From Larix kaempferi (Eukaryota > Streptophyta > Pinopsida > Pinales > Pinaceae): a DNA stretch of 64,000 nucleotides. The position numbers and the translations under genes were made by a program. The stretch lies in NCBI GenBank assembly GCA_027924585.1, contig BSBM01001719.1, positions 8,800,001 to 8,864,000 of the forward strand, given 5' to 3'. The first letter of the stretch is position 1. Each line of letters opens with the position of its first letter. The notes under the pieces are model-generated. The model saw only the letters and a list, made by a program, of their open reading frames with translations, searched no databases and was not told the DNA's origin. This document shows, in pieces, positions 33,880-45,273 of this stretch.

Positions 33880-34250
33880 AACATGCGGAAGCAGAGTTGC
33901 GGAAGTTTTATTTTGAAAATATATGTATCTTTCCCGCAAGTTGCAGGATCACAACTCTAAACATTATCAAACAAGAAGTTCCCGCAATCCGCAAATGCGG
34001 GTTGCAGGATCACAAAGAGCAAAACTAATTTAAAAGGTGTTCCCACAATCCGCATTGCGGGTTGTGGGTGCATACAACCGTGCTTATTGAAAAATGTTTC
34101 CGCAATCCGCATTGCGGGTTGTGGGTTGCGGAACAGAAAAGTTTCAAACTCAAAAAACCAAGCTCCCACAATCCGTATTGCGGATTGTAGGTAGCAGAAG
34201 GAATGGCTTTTAGGAAGAACCTGTGCTTTCCACAACTCACAAAACACCCA
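33880..34250. repeat. Row of GC-rich stem-loop repeats
   Basis: At spacings of about 50-65 bp the motif CCGCAATCCGCATTGCGGGTTG or a close variant recurs: near 33930, 33980, 34041, 34099, 34161 and (weak) 34229. Each contains inverted arms (CCGCAATCCGC / GCGGGTTGCGG) able to fold into a hairpin. Variants change both arms in places (cacaatccgtattgcggattgta). Related copies lie at 32727 and 32785. Short frames across it encode the repeated peptide NPQCGL/NPQPAM and are by-products. Confidence 0.8.
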
Positions 34251-34499
34251 AAATCAAGGGAATTTTCGAAAGGGAAAATTACTAACTTAATCAAATCAAA
34301 GCAAAATAATGAAAACATGATGAAAACCCTAAAATGACCATGGAATTTGATCATTACCTTTGCATATAAAAAATTTGGGGCTCTCATGTTTTATTAAAAC
34401 ATGGGATTTGTTGTATCTACAACACACCCCCAACACCACCTAACCCACCGCAACCCACCGCACAACCCATGGTATTGAAAAACCCCCTTCTCACACAAG
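34251..34499. other. Spacer before the plus-strand gypsy remnant
   Basis: Contains a short inverted repeat (catgttttattaaaacatg at 34387) and a C-rich stretch. No LTR or PBS of the downstream gypsy element could be identified, so its 5' part and most of gag appear deleted. Confidence 0.4.
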
Positions 34500-34519
34500 G
34501 AGTCACCAATACCTAGCCT

Positions 34520-35580
34520 ATGGTACTGACACAAGGGGATGTGGTTGCGCAACCACTAGTTACTTACGCTGCTTCTTCTAGCCAAGTCCCGGACTCAGGA
34601 GTTCACTGTTTGTTAATGGTTTCCTCTTCTGAAGTAAACCTTCAAACGCGTCATAATCAATATGGTTCGGCCCCTAAGACCATCCATGTAGACAAGGTTG
34701 CCTCAACTATCCCTGCAGAACAACCTTTATGACTACCCCTACCATCACTAGAGGGAGCCCCCAAATCCCCCAAATTCCCTCTACATTGTATCACCAACAA
34801 TCTGAATGCTCTTGTTTCCCCCAAATATAACATTATGGATGACTTAGCCCAATCCCTTGCTTCCATGCCAACCTTGGAAGTTTTGAAGAATTGTCCAACA
34901 CAACACAAAGCACTGTTGTCTGCTTTAGGTGCGATTTACCCTTCTGACTCATGATTGATGGCATTCAAATTAGACCAGTCTAAACCCTGCATGCCTTCAT
35001 CCATCACATTTCAGATCTCAGTTTCGGTTCGAAACCTATTTATACATCGATGCATTGTCGATGAGGGTGCCTCTACATGTGTCATGTCCACATTCGTGTG
35101 GAAAAAACTCAAATCCCCTCCTCTGCAAACATCCACGACCGCCCTTCAAGCTTACAATGCCGCACAACTAAGCCATAAGGCCTTCTTGCCAATGTCCCTA
35201 TGCAGTTTGCCAGAAAAACTGTCTTGATTGAAATTGAAGTCGTCAATGCTCAACTTGACTACAAGGTTCTTCTAGGACGAAGCTACATGTATGCAATGAG
35301 GGTTGTTGCCTCATCTTTATTCCTGCTGATGATGTTCCCTCATGAGGGACAGGTCGTCAAAATTGACCAATTGACTTATTATGACCCCAATTCAATTGCA
35401 ACGCTAGATGACGTTCTCCCTATGGTCAACGAACCTATAATTGGAACATATGACCCTTTGATTTGCACTGTGGGACTAGGTTTTATTCTGAATCCCCACA
35501 TTTACATCATTTCCCCCACCTCCTCCAGCTGTCGAGATATCGGACTTGTGCACCATTTCATTAGGCAAATCGGTCCTTGA
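34520..35580 (+). pseudogene. Gypsy gag linker and aspartic protease
   Basis: The linker reads NIMDDLAQSLASMPTLEVL and KNCPTQHKALLSALGAI, a block conserved in this plant gypsy family. The protease follows with CIVDEGASTCVMS (active site D-E-G-A in place of D-S/T-G-A, as some family members have), then IEIEVVNAQLDYKVLLGRSY and MFPHEGQVVKIDQLTYYD. Stops near 34729 and 34951 and a frameshift near 35215 break the frame. The gag capsid part is not present upstream. Confidence 0.75.
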
Positions 35581-35978
35581 ATTGCAACCCGCCACTCGAC
35601 CCACAGTTCAACCCCAACCACCATCGGTACCTAGCCATGTGGGTGTCAGCCCGATCCAAACAATCCCTTTTTTTTTCCCCCATCAAGAGTGGTAAGCATG
35701 CCCATCATGGCAACGCTGAGTCTCCCAGGATTGACATTAGGGCATCCCGTCTCGTACTTACCTGCACCTAATCCTAACACAACCCCACAAGTCATACTTC
35801 AACTAGTCCAACCAATTAACACTTCCAATCATCCACCCACGGGTATGTCAGAAGCAAGTTCGTCCAATGCCGCTCCCCAGTAATCCAAGAAATTTGGGGG
35901 CATGGCCACGAAAACCGACAACTCGAACACCATGAAACAAATCGTGAACCCCCCCCTCCAGCATGAACACCTCTGAAA

Positions 35979-36020
35979 TGTGCTTTTTGTGATACGTTGG
36001 GTCACGCTACCCATAATTGT
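35979..36020 (+). other. CCHC zinc knuckle downstream of protease
   Basis: The frame reads CAFCDTLGHATHNC, an exact C-x2-C-x4-H-x4-C nucleocapsid zinc knuckle. It follows the protease and precedes RT, whereas in most gypsy elements the knuckle ends gag, before the protease. A second motif at 36141-36182 (CIVYGIYGHYSHHC) has the same spacing with the second Cys changed to Tyr. A stop (TAG) lies about 27 bp after the first. Confidence 0.75.
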
Positions 36021-36089
36021 CTGCACTTTCCCAATCTCTGCACTCATATGTAGACGTTGGATGATACTGAGAAAATTCCATTCGTCTAA

Positions 36090-37472
36090 TTGTCAACCCC
36101 TCCCCAACTGCGTAACAAATCATTGTGCACCAATCAATATTGCATAGTTTATGGCATCTATGGCCACTATTCACACCATTGTGGCATCCATGAGTTGCAA
36201 CAACCATCCTTAGAGTCCTCGATCACAGTAATTGATGAGATTCACCCCCTGACATCCTCATCGACCGAGGTGAACACCATTTACATGGTTTCCACTGGTG
36301 AATCCTCCATCCCTTCCATACCCAACATGATTGCTTCTGATCTCTTCACACAGTGTTTTCACGGCGATGAAGAAATACTTGAATCATTAACTGAACCTGA
36401 TTTCCCTTGGGATGACATGCATCATCTAGCCTATTTCCTTCCTGAGGAGTCTACAACAGTTTCGGCCTATCAATTCTCGGTTGAGTCCAACTATTTTATC
36501 CACGACAATGTGGATTGGTTTCGAAACCCCATTCCAGCTCCCGACACCCTCAAGGAAGGAAACATGGTCAACATCTCACCTACCATCCAAGTGGATATAT
36601 CTATCAAACCCAATGTTGTTGAGAATATCATGTTAGGCGGATCATGCATTCCCAAAGAAGTAATTTCCTATAAAAAGCTCTTTCAAGAGTTCTGTGATGT
36701 ATTCACTTGGTCTTATACTGATATGTCTGGCCTTGACCTTGCCAACGTTGAGCACCGCATTGAAACTTGGACCGACGTCACACCCATCCGCTAAAAGAAA
36801 CGACTGATACACTGTTCCAAAATGCCAATGGTAAAAGCTGAAGTTGAAAAATTGCACCAAGTTGGGTTCATTTACCCCATCACATACACTACATGGGTTT
36901 CCAACCTAGTGTTGGTTAACAAAAAACAAGGCACCATTTGCGTCTATACCAATTTTCGGGATTTGAATCTAACCTTCCCCAAAGATAAATTTCCTACTCC
37001 TTTCATTGATCAACTCATATATGCATGCATGGGCCATGAGGTTCTATCCTTTATGGACAGTTTCTCAGGATACAACTAGATTCATATCCGTAAATAAGAT
37101 CAATATAAGACTATGTTCACCACTTCATGGGGCACCTTTTCTTATCGTGTCATGCCCTTTGGTATTAAAAATGGTGGAGCCACTTTCCAGCAGTCCATGA
37201 CATTTTGCTTCCATAATTTGGTCCATATCATCCTTGTTTACTTGAACGATCTCACTGCTCGATCAGAGAAACATTTAGACCACCTAGACGACCTCCGACA
37301 AGTATTTTTGCGTTGTCGCAAGTATAACATCTACTTGAACCCCCTCAATTTTTTGTTTTGCGTTTCCGTTGGCTGGTTATTGGGATTCATAGTTTCCCAG
37401 AAAGGGATCACCATTGACCCTTTGAAGATCCAAGCCATTCTTGACCTTCCATCACCCCGCATATTGCGCTAA
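36090..37472 (+). pseudogene. Gypsy pre-RT and reverse transcriptase
   Basis: The pre-RT frame 36090-36794 ends YKKLFQEFCDVFTWSYTDMSGLD. RT follows from 36822: VEKLHQVGFIYPI, CVYTNFRDLNLTFPKD, SFMDSFSGYN, then a TAG and FTTSWGTFSYRVMPFGIKN. The catalytic box reads YLND (37239-37250) in place of Y-x-D-D, losing one metal-binding Asp. RCRKYNIYLNPLNF and GFIVSQKGITIDPLKI follow. Frameshift near 36800 and stops near 37077, 37095 and 37470. Confidence 0.85.
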
Positions 37473-38143
37473 TTGCAAAGCCTTCAAGGCAAGGCCAATT
37501 TTCTCCACCGCTTTGTTCCAGATTATGCCACAAAAGTCCACGGTTTCTTATGCTTACTTTGGACCAATGTCCCCTTTGTTTGGGATGAATAGGCACAAGT
37601 TGATTTCAACGCACTGAAACACGCCTTGACTTTTGCTCCCCTGATTTCACCACCCGATTTATCGAAGGATTTTATCCTTTACATCTCGAAATCCAAACAT
37701 GCCATTTCAGGAGTTTTAGTCTAGGAAGATAATTCTCTTCAAGAGAACGTCATCTACTATGTGAGTCAGACATTGTCTAACCCACAGTTGCACTATCCCC
37801 ATGAAGAGAAAATGGTCGTCACTATCATCCTTTCGGTTCATAAGTTACACCACTATATTCTTATGAGATGAACTACAGTAGTGGAAGACTCCAACCCCAT
37901 GGTCTATCTCTTGAGTCATTGCCTCATTCAAGGCCGAGTGGCTAAATGGATCGTGATCCTTCAATAGTATGATATTGAATTCAACACACCCAAGAGTACT
38001 AAGGCTCTTTCCATGGAACAACTTATGACCGACTTACCCTCTTCATCGATGTCACCTCCAATCATGATCAACTTTCCGGATGAACACTTGTTCATCATTT
38101 TGTCAGATGACCCATGGTATGGATACATCCTTCTGCATCTGCA
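37473..38143 (+). pseudogene. Gypsy RNase H and connection to integrase, interrupted
   Basis: Reads SLQGKANFLHRFVPDYA, LISPPDLSKDFILYISKSKHAISGVLV, YYVSQTLSNPQLHYPHEEKM and HKLHHYIL, the usual RNase H region with several stops. The expected D-A-S motif is S-K-S. After the RNase H, MINFPDEHLFIIL and DDPWYGYILLHLQ match the linker before integrase. At 38144 the reading is cut by the first LTR of the TR-GAG array. Confidence 0.8.
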
Positions 38144-38907
38144 AGTGAAAATCCTCACGACAGATCTAAGATTTGATGTATACCTCACAAGAAAGATTAT
38201 GATTAAGCAGGAAGATAGAAGAAGAGTGGTCAATGCAATGTAAATGAGAAACATAATAATAATACAACAGAACTCGGATAGAAGCAAAATAACTTCACAC
38301 ACACAAATTCATTAATCACAAATGGACAAATAAATAATTTAATGCATGGGGATTCGAATGCCAAGGTGGAAATTTGAATTAGCCTTCATGGAGAGATCAA
38401 AAGATCACCGGAGTGTCATCAAAGCACAACTAGAATTCTTCATCATCATCAGTGGAGTCATCAATGCACAAGTAACTGTCAATCATCAGTCAAACTGAGT
38501 CTAACTAAGTGTGGTAGGTGTAACTGGCACATGGAGGCACTAATTGAATGAAGGAGGCTCAATGGAGGGTGCATGAGGAGTTAACTGGAGTCAGAATGGG
38601 CAGTCTAGTCTCACTGGAGGTCCATCGAAGTGATACAGTCAGTTGAGAGTCAGTTTAGCCTTAAATCAAGGAAGAACTGAATGGTAGGTGAGAGAGGGTG
38701 CATGAGGTGCATGCAACTGCATGAAGGGCACACTAAGCACTAGGAGGGATAAAATTGATCAGTGAGAAGCTCCCGAGGCTAGATAACTAAGGGCTAGGTG
38801 CTGGGACTGATGACTGGGATGCATGTAATTGCATGCATGCAAGACTGAAAATGCAAATAATGAAAAATGATGAAAGGAATAGGATGGACTATAGGAATAT
38901 CCTAACA
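38144..38907 (-). repeat. TR-GAG array LTR 1
   Basis: Minus-strand start TGTTAGGATATTCC at 38907, just after PPT AAGGGGGGG. Its 3' end abuts gypsy pol; the terminal CA is changed (plus strand ag instead of tg at 38144-38145). About 764 bp, shorter than LTR 2 because of a small deletion near 38670. Confidence 0.85.
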
Positions 38908-39092
38908 CCCCCCCTTAATCCATCCTGGGCCCTGGTAACTAAGACCAAAGGTCACCCAATACAGTGAATAATAATAGCAATCAATAAACCGAGGAAATGG
39001 GGAAAACCTCATGGGAAAAATACCCCCCTCAAAATAGATTGTAAGGCACACCAAAATTAAATGCTCCAAACTCATGTAAGTGTGATGCTTGG

Positions 39093-40116
39093 TCATATGT
39101 TTGGAGGTATATTCTTCTTGGGAAGAAGTGGTTCATGCTCAAAAGGCATGTGCTTGTACTTGCTCTTCAGATCAAATGTGATGAGAACAAATCCAAAGGT
39201 ATGAGGATGATCCTTGAACCTGTGATTCGAATCCGCTGAGGTAGGATCAAATCTATGGATGTGCAGATAGTCTTTTGTCTTCTCCTTTGAACCATCATAG
39301 GTGAGATTATGCCCAAAAGAACCATCAAATATCATTGATAGCTTGGAATCCAAATCAGATGCAAGACTTGAATCATGGTTGCTTAAGATCTCCTTTGAAC
39401 CATAAGAGGTGAGATCTAAACCAGTAAATGCATGACAAATTATCCCAAGCGAATGACAATGGCCATCATCTTCAATAACCTTCTGAGAGCATGAAATAAT
39501 GATATTACAGTAGTAAATATGAGGTGATTGATCAAGGAGAGCGAATGGATTACCTCCAATGGCTGATTTTACCTCCGAAAAATTCATGAGATCATGATGC
39601 AAACCAACAGACTCTGGTGCAAGAGAGGATTTAGGAACCTCTGCAATTTCTAGGTGTGAGCTGGCACAGAATTTGAAATAGAAGGAATTTGGAGCATGAG
39701 TGTAGAATCTGCAAGTTCTTCTTCTTTGTGGCTAACTTCAATATGAGATATGTTTGATATTGATTCATGATCAATGAGATCATCAAGGAGGGGGAATGCA
39801 TCATAGGGTTGCTCTCGAAAGGGTTTGGACCAATCCCTTCATTATGTTTGCCAAATATTTCATCCAGATGGGCCCATAGCTCTTTTGGAGATTCAACAAT
39901 ATAGAAATGGTGTACCATGCATCGATACATAGCATACATCATGGCTGCATAGACACTGTCACCTTCATTTAACCAGTCATTCTCTTCTTCAGAGGATTCA
40001 AACTCTCTTTCAAAACAATAATCAAAGAGATAACAACTCTTCAAATATGCTATCATTTTTGGTTTCCATTCATCATAGTTGAATGGATAAAGAGGAGGGA
40101 TTTCTTCTGAATTCAT
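39093..40116 (-). pseudogene. TR-GAG internal frame, unit 1
   Basis: ATG at 40116, about 155 bp after the PBS. N-terminal part: MNSEEIPPLYPFNYDEW, KPKMIAYLKSCYLFDYC, VHHFYIVESPKELWAHLDEIFGKHNEG, which resembles the copia-type gag (DUF4219/UBN2) pattern W-x-x-K-M-x-x-Y-L and ELWxxL. After frameshifts near 39800 and 39650 a second conserved stretch follows (GLHHDLMNFSEVKSAIGG, SCSQKVIEDDGHCHSLG, FDGSFGHNLTYDGSKEKTKDY) with no recognised domain. No zinc knuckle, protease or pol. Confidence 0.7.
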
Positions 40117-40259
40117 GGAAGCTGTAGAAGACCTGTAAAAAAAATAGAAAATGTCTGCAACTGCTACTGTTGCAAAAGTGCAGAAATTGCTGCACTCGAA
40201 ATCTTGATAATAACCTACAAAAAACTCTCAGGAATGGAGATAGACAATACTCTCAACAT

Positions 40260-40271
40260 GCTCTGATACCA
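40260..40271 (-). other. Primer-binding site (tRNA-iMet), unit 1
   Basis: Minus strand TGGTATCAGAGC, exact iMet PBS, directly abutting the LTR end TTTTCACA. Equivalent sites: 42431-42442 (two changes), 44389-44400 (exact) and 46536-46547 (one change). Confidence 0.92.
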
Positions 40272-41081
40272 TGTGAAAATACTCACAGCAGATCTAAGAG
40301 CTAATGTATACCTCACAAGAAAGATTATGATTAAGCAGGAAGATAGAAGAAGAGTGGTCAATGCAGTGTAAATGAGCAACATAATCATATTACACCAGAA
40401 CTCGGATAGAAGCAAAATAACTTCACACACACTAATTCATTAATCACAAATGGACAAATAAATAATAGAATGCATGAGGATTCGAATACCAAGGTGGAAA
40501 TTCGAATTAGCCTTCATGGAGAGATCAAAAGATCACTGTAGTGTCATCAAAGCACAACTAGAATTTTTCATCATCATCAGCGGAGTCATCAATGCACAAG
40601 TAACTGTCAATTATAGGTCAAACTGAGTCTAACTGAGTGTGGTAGGTGTAACTGGAACATGGCGGCACTAACTGAATGAAGGAGGCTCAGTGGAGGGTGC
40701 ATGAGGAGCTAACGGGAGTCAGAATGGGAAGTCTAGTCTCACTAGAGGTCCATCGGAGTGATACAGTCAGTTGAGAGTCAGTCTAGCCTTAAATAATGGA
40801 AAGAACTAAAGATAAATGAAGTACAACTGAATGGTAGGTGAGAGAGGGCGCATGAGATGCATGCAAAAACATGAAGGGCGCACTAAGCAATAGGAGGGAT
40901 AAAACTGATCAGTGAGAAGCTCTCGGGGCTAGCTAGCCGAGGGCTAGGTGCTGGAACTAATGGTTGGGATGCATGCATGCATGCAAAATGCATGCTGCAT
41001 GCAGAAATGCATGCAAGACTTAAAATGCAAATAATGAAAAATGCTGGTAGGACTAGGATGGAGTATAGGAATATGCTAACA
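40272..41081 (-). repeat. TR-GAG array LTR 2, 810 bp
   Basis: Starts TGTTAGCATATTCC (minus strand) at 41081 and ends TTTTCACA at 40272. It is the longest and best-preserved LTR of the array. Confidence 0.9.
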
Positions 41082-41267
41082 CCCCCCCCAAATCCATCCT
41101 GGGCCCTGGTAACTAAGACCAAAGGTCACCCAATACAATGAATAATAATAACAATCAATAAACTAGGAAAATGGGGAAAATCTCATGGAAAAAATACCCC
41201 CCCTCAAAATAGATTGTAAGGCACACCAAAAATAAATGCTCCAAACTCAAGCAAGTGTGATGCTTGG

Positions 41268-42287
41268 TCATATGTCTGGAGGTATCTTCTTCTTGGGAAG
41301 AAGTGGTTCATGCTCAAAAGGCATGTGCTTGTTCTTGCTTTTCAGATCGAATGTGATGAGAACAAATCCAAAGGTATGAGGATGATCCTTGAACCCGTGA
41401 TTCGAATCAGCTGAGGTAGGATCAAATCTATGAATGTGCAGATAGTCTTTTGTCTTCTCCTTTGAACCATTATAGGTGATATTATGCCCAAAAGAACCAT
41501 AAAATATCAGTGATTGCTTGGAATCCAAATCAGATCCAATACTTGAATCATGGTTGCTTAAGATCTCCTTTGAACCATTAGAGGTGAGATATAAACTAGT
41601 AAATGCATGAGAACTTATCCGAATGGCAATGGCCATCATCTTCAATAAACTTTTGAGAGCATGAAATAATGATCTTACAGTAGTAAATAAGAGGTGATTG
41701 ATCAAGGAGAGCGAATGCATTACCTCCAATGGCTGATTTGATCTCTGAAACATTCATGAGATCATGATGCAAACCAATAGACTCTGGTGCAAGAGAGGAT
41801 TTAGGAACCTCTGCAATTTCTAGAGTGTGAGCTGGCACATAATTAGAAATAGAAGGAATTTGGAGCATGAGTGTAGAATATGCAAGTTCTTCTTCTTTGT
41901 GGCTAACTTCGATATGATATATGTTTGATACTAATTCATGATCAATGAGATCATCAAGGAGGGCGAATGCATCACTGGGCTTGCTCTCGAAAGGGTTTGG
42001 ACCAATCCCTTCATTATGTTTGCCAAATCTTTCATCCAGATGGGCCATAGCTTGCTTGGAGATTCAACAGAATAGAAATGGTGTACCATGCATCGAGACA
42101 TAGCATACATCATGGTTGCATAGACACTGTCACCTTCATTTAAACAGTCGTTCTCTTCTTCAGAGGATTCAAACTCTCTTTCAAAACAATAATCAAAGAG
42201 ATCATGGCTCTTCAAATATGTTATCATTTTTTGTTTCCCTTCATCATAGTTGAATGGAGAAAGAGGAGGGATATATTATGAATTCAT
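41268..42287 (-). pseudogene. TR-GAG internal frame, unit 2
   Basis: Equivalent to unit 1 from the ATG at 42287, but the fourth codon is TAA. Reads MITYLKSHDLFDYCFERE, MVHHFYSVESPSKLW, then shifts frame near 42050; the second part runs MAHLDERFGKHNEGIGPNP, YVPAHTLEIAEVPKSSL to SCSQKFIEDDGHCHS, with another shift near 41620, and ends FDLKSKNKHMPFEHEPL. The second stretch is longer and better preserved than the frameshifted copy in unit 1. Confidence 0.7.
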
Positions 42288-42442
42288 GGAAGGTGTAGAA
42301 GACCGGTAAAAACAATAGAAAATGTCTGTAACTGCTACTCCTGCTAAAGTGCTGCAACTGCTGCACTCGAAATATTGATAATAACCTGCAAAAAACTCTC
42401 AGGAATGGAGATGGACAATACTCTCAACATACTGTGATACCA

Positions 42443-43230
42443 TGTGAAAATCCTCACAACAGATCTAAGAGATGATGAATACCTCACAAGAAAGATTATG
42501 ATTAAGCAGGAAGATAGAAGAAGAGTGGCCAATGGAGTGTAAATGAGCAACATAATAATAATACAACAGAACTCGGATAGAAGCAAAATAACTTCACACA
42601 CACTAATTCATTAATCACAAATGGACAAATAAATAATAGAATGCATGGGGATTCGAATGCCAAGGTGGAAATTCGAATTAGCCTTCATGGAGAGATCAAA
42701 GATCACTGGAGTGTCATCAAAGAAAAACTATAAGTCTTCATCATCAGTGGAGTCATCAATGCACAAGTGACTGTCAATCATTAGTCAAACTAAATGTGGT
42801 AGGTGTAACTGGCACATGAATACAATAACTGAATGAAGGAGGCTCAGTGGAGGGCACATGAGGAGTTAACTAGAGTCAGAATGGGTAGTCTAGTCTCACT
42901 GGAGGTCCATCGAAGTGATACAGTCAGTTGAGAGTCACTCTAGCCTTAAATCAAGGAAAGAAATTAAGATAGCTGAAGTACAACTGAATGGTAGGTGAGA
43001 GAGGGCGCATGAGATGCATGCAACTGCATGAAGGGCACACTAAGCACTAGGAGGTCTAAAACTGATAAGTGAGAAGCTCCTGGGACTAGCTAACTGAGGG
43101 CTAGGTGCTGGGACTGATGACTGGGATGCAGGCAATTGCATGCATGCATACAAAAATGCACGCAAGACTGAAAATGCAAATAATGAAAAATGTTGATAGG
43201 ACTAGGATGGAATATAAAAATATCCTAACA
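42443..43230 (-). repeat. TR-GAG array LTR 3, 788 bp
   Basis: Boundaries TGTTAGGATA (43230, after G7 PPT) and TTTTCACA (42443). Confidence 0.9.
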
Positions 43231-43352
43231 CCCCCCCTTAATCCATCCTGGGCCCTGGTAACTAATACCAAAGGTCACCCAATACAGTGAATAATAATAA
43301 CAGTTAATAAACCGAGGAAATGGGGAAAACCTCATGGGAAAAATACCCCCCC

Positions 43353-44325
43353 TCAAAATAGACTGTAAGGCACACCGATCGAATGTGATGAGAAAAAATC
43401 CAAAGGTATGAGGATGATCCTTGAACCTGTGATTCGAATCAGTTGACGTAGGATTAAATCTATGTATATGCAGATAGTCTTTTGTCTTCTCCTTTGAACC
43501 ATCATAGGTGAGATTATGCCCAAAAGAACCATCAAATATCAGTGATTACTTGGAATCCAAATCAGATCCAAGACTTGAATCATGGTTGCTTAAGATCTCC
43601 TTTGAACCATTAGAGGTGAGATCTAAACCAGTAAATGCATGAGAAATTATCCTAAGCGAATGGCAATGGCCATCATCTTCAATAACCTTCTGAGAGCATG
43701 AAATAATGATTTTACAGTAGTAAATAAGAGGTGATTGATCAAGGAGAGCGAATGGATTACCTCCAATGGCTGATTTGACCTCAAAAAAATTCATGAGATC
43801 ATGATGCAAACCAATAGTCTCTGGTGCAAGAGAGGATTTAGGAACCTCTACAATTTCTAGAGTGTGAACTGGCACAAAATTCGAAATAGAAGGAATTTCG
43901 AGCATGAGTGTAGAATCTGCAAGTTCTTCTTCTTTGAGGTGAACTTCAATATGAGATATGTTTGATACTGTTTCATGATCAATGAGATCATCAAGGAGGG
44001 CGAATGCATCATTGGGGTTTCTCTCTAAAGGGTTTGGACCAATCCCTTCATTTTGTTTGCCAAATCTTTCATCCAGATGGGCCCATATTTCTTTTGGAGA
44101 TTCAACATAATAGAAATGGTGTACCATGCATCGAGACATAGCATACATCATGACTGCATAGACACTATCACCTTCATTTAACTAGTCATTCTCTTCTTTA
44201 GAGGATTCAAAATCTCTTTAGAAACAATAATGAAAGAGATCATGGCTCTTCAAATATGCTATCATTTTTGGTTTCCATTCATCATAGTTGAATGGAGAAA
44301 GAGGATGGATTTCTTCTGAATTCAT
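43353..44325 (-). pseudogene. TR-GAG internal frame, unit 3 (with deletions)
   Basis: ATG at 44325. Longest uninterrupted stretch: MMYAMSRCMVHHFYYVESP through WAHLDERFGKQNEGIGPNP, VHTLEIVEVPKSSLAPETIG to SNHDSSLGSDLDSK (44151-43546). Compared with units 1, 2 and 4 it lacks about 115 bp near 43376 (the C-terminal KHMPFEHEPL segment) and about 85 bp near 44370 (between PBS and ATG). An early TAG lies near 44218. Confidence 0.7.
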
Positions 44326-44400
44326 GGAAGCTGTAGAAGAAATGTAAAAACAATAGAAAATGTCTGCAATAGACAATACTCTCAACATGCTCTGATACCA

Positions 44401-45172
44401 TGGGGAAATTCTCGAAGCAGATCTAAGAACTGATGTATACCTCACAAGAAAGATTATGATTAAGCAGGAAGGTAGAAGAAGAGTGGTCAATGCAGTGTAA
44501 ATGAGCAACATAATAGTAATACAACATAACTTAGATAGAAGCAAAATAACTTCACACACACTAATTCATTAATCACAAATGGACAAATAAATAATACAAT
44601 GCATGAGGATTTGAATTCCAAGTTGGCAGTTCGAATTAGCCTTCATGGAGAGATCAAAAGATCACTGGAGTGTCATCAAAGCACAACTTGAAGTCTTCAT
44701 CATCATCAGTGGAGTCATCAATGCACAAGTAACTGTCAATCATCAGTCAAACTGAGTCTAACTGAGTGTGGTAGGTGTAACTGGCACATGGAGGCACTAA
44801 CTGAATGAAGGAGGCTCACTGGAGGGCGCATGAGGAGCTAACTAGAGTCAAAATGGGCAGTCTAGTCTCATTGGAGGTCCATCAGAGTGATACACTCAGT
44901 TGAGAGTCAGTCTAGCCATAAATCAAGGAAAGAACTTAAGATAGCTGGAGTACAACTGAATGGTAGGTGAGAGAGGGCGCATGAGATGCATGCAACTACA
45001 TGAGGGGCGCATTAAGCACTAGGAGGGATAAATCTGATAAGTGAGAAGCTCCCGGGGCTAGCTAACTGAGGGCTAGGTGTTGGGATTGATGACTGGGATG
45101 CATGCAAGATTGAAAATGCAAAAAATGAAAAATGCAAGTAGGACTAGGACGGAATATAGGAATATCTTAACA
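44401..45172 (-). repeat. TR-GAG array LTR 4, 772 bp
   Basis: Boundaries TGTTAAGATA (45172) and TTCCCCA (44401), directly at an exact PBS (44389-44400). Confidence 0.9.
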
Positions 45173-45273
45173 CCCCCCCTTATTCCATCCCGTGCCTTGG
45201 TAACTAAGACCAAAGGTCACCCAATATAATGACTAATAATAATAGTGAATAAACCGAGGAAATGGGGAAAACC

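Larger units (their letters stand above)
34500..38143 (+). mobile_element. Ty3/gypsy element remnant, plus strand, interrupted in pol
   Basis: Order on the plus strand: gag-protease linker, protease, two zinc-knuckle motifs, pre-RT, RT, RNase H and the beginning of the linker to integrase (DDPWYGYILLHLQ), where it is cut at 38143 by the LTR array. Stops and frameshifts in every part. The missing integrase and 3' LTR should lie beyond position 64000 if the nested insertions are as inferred. Confidence 0.8.

Noticed and set aside
33957-34387. Two overlapping ORFs with repeated NPQCGL / NPQPAM peptides
   Set aside because: They are translations of the CCGCAATCCGC stem-loop repeats on the minus strand; no other protein-like features.
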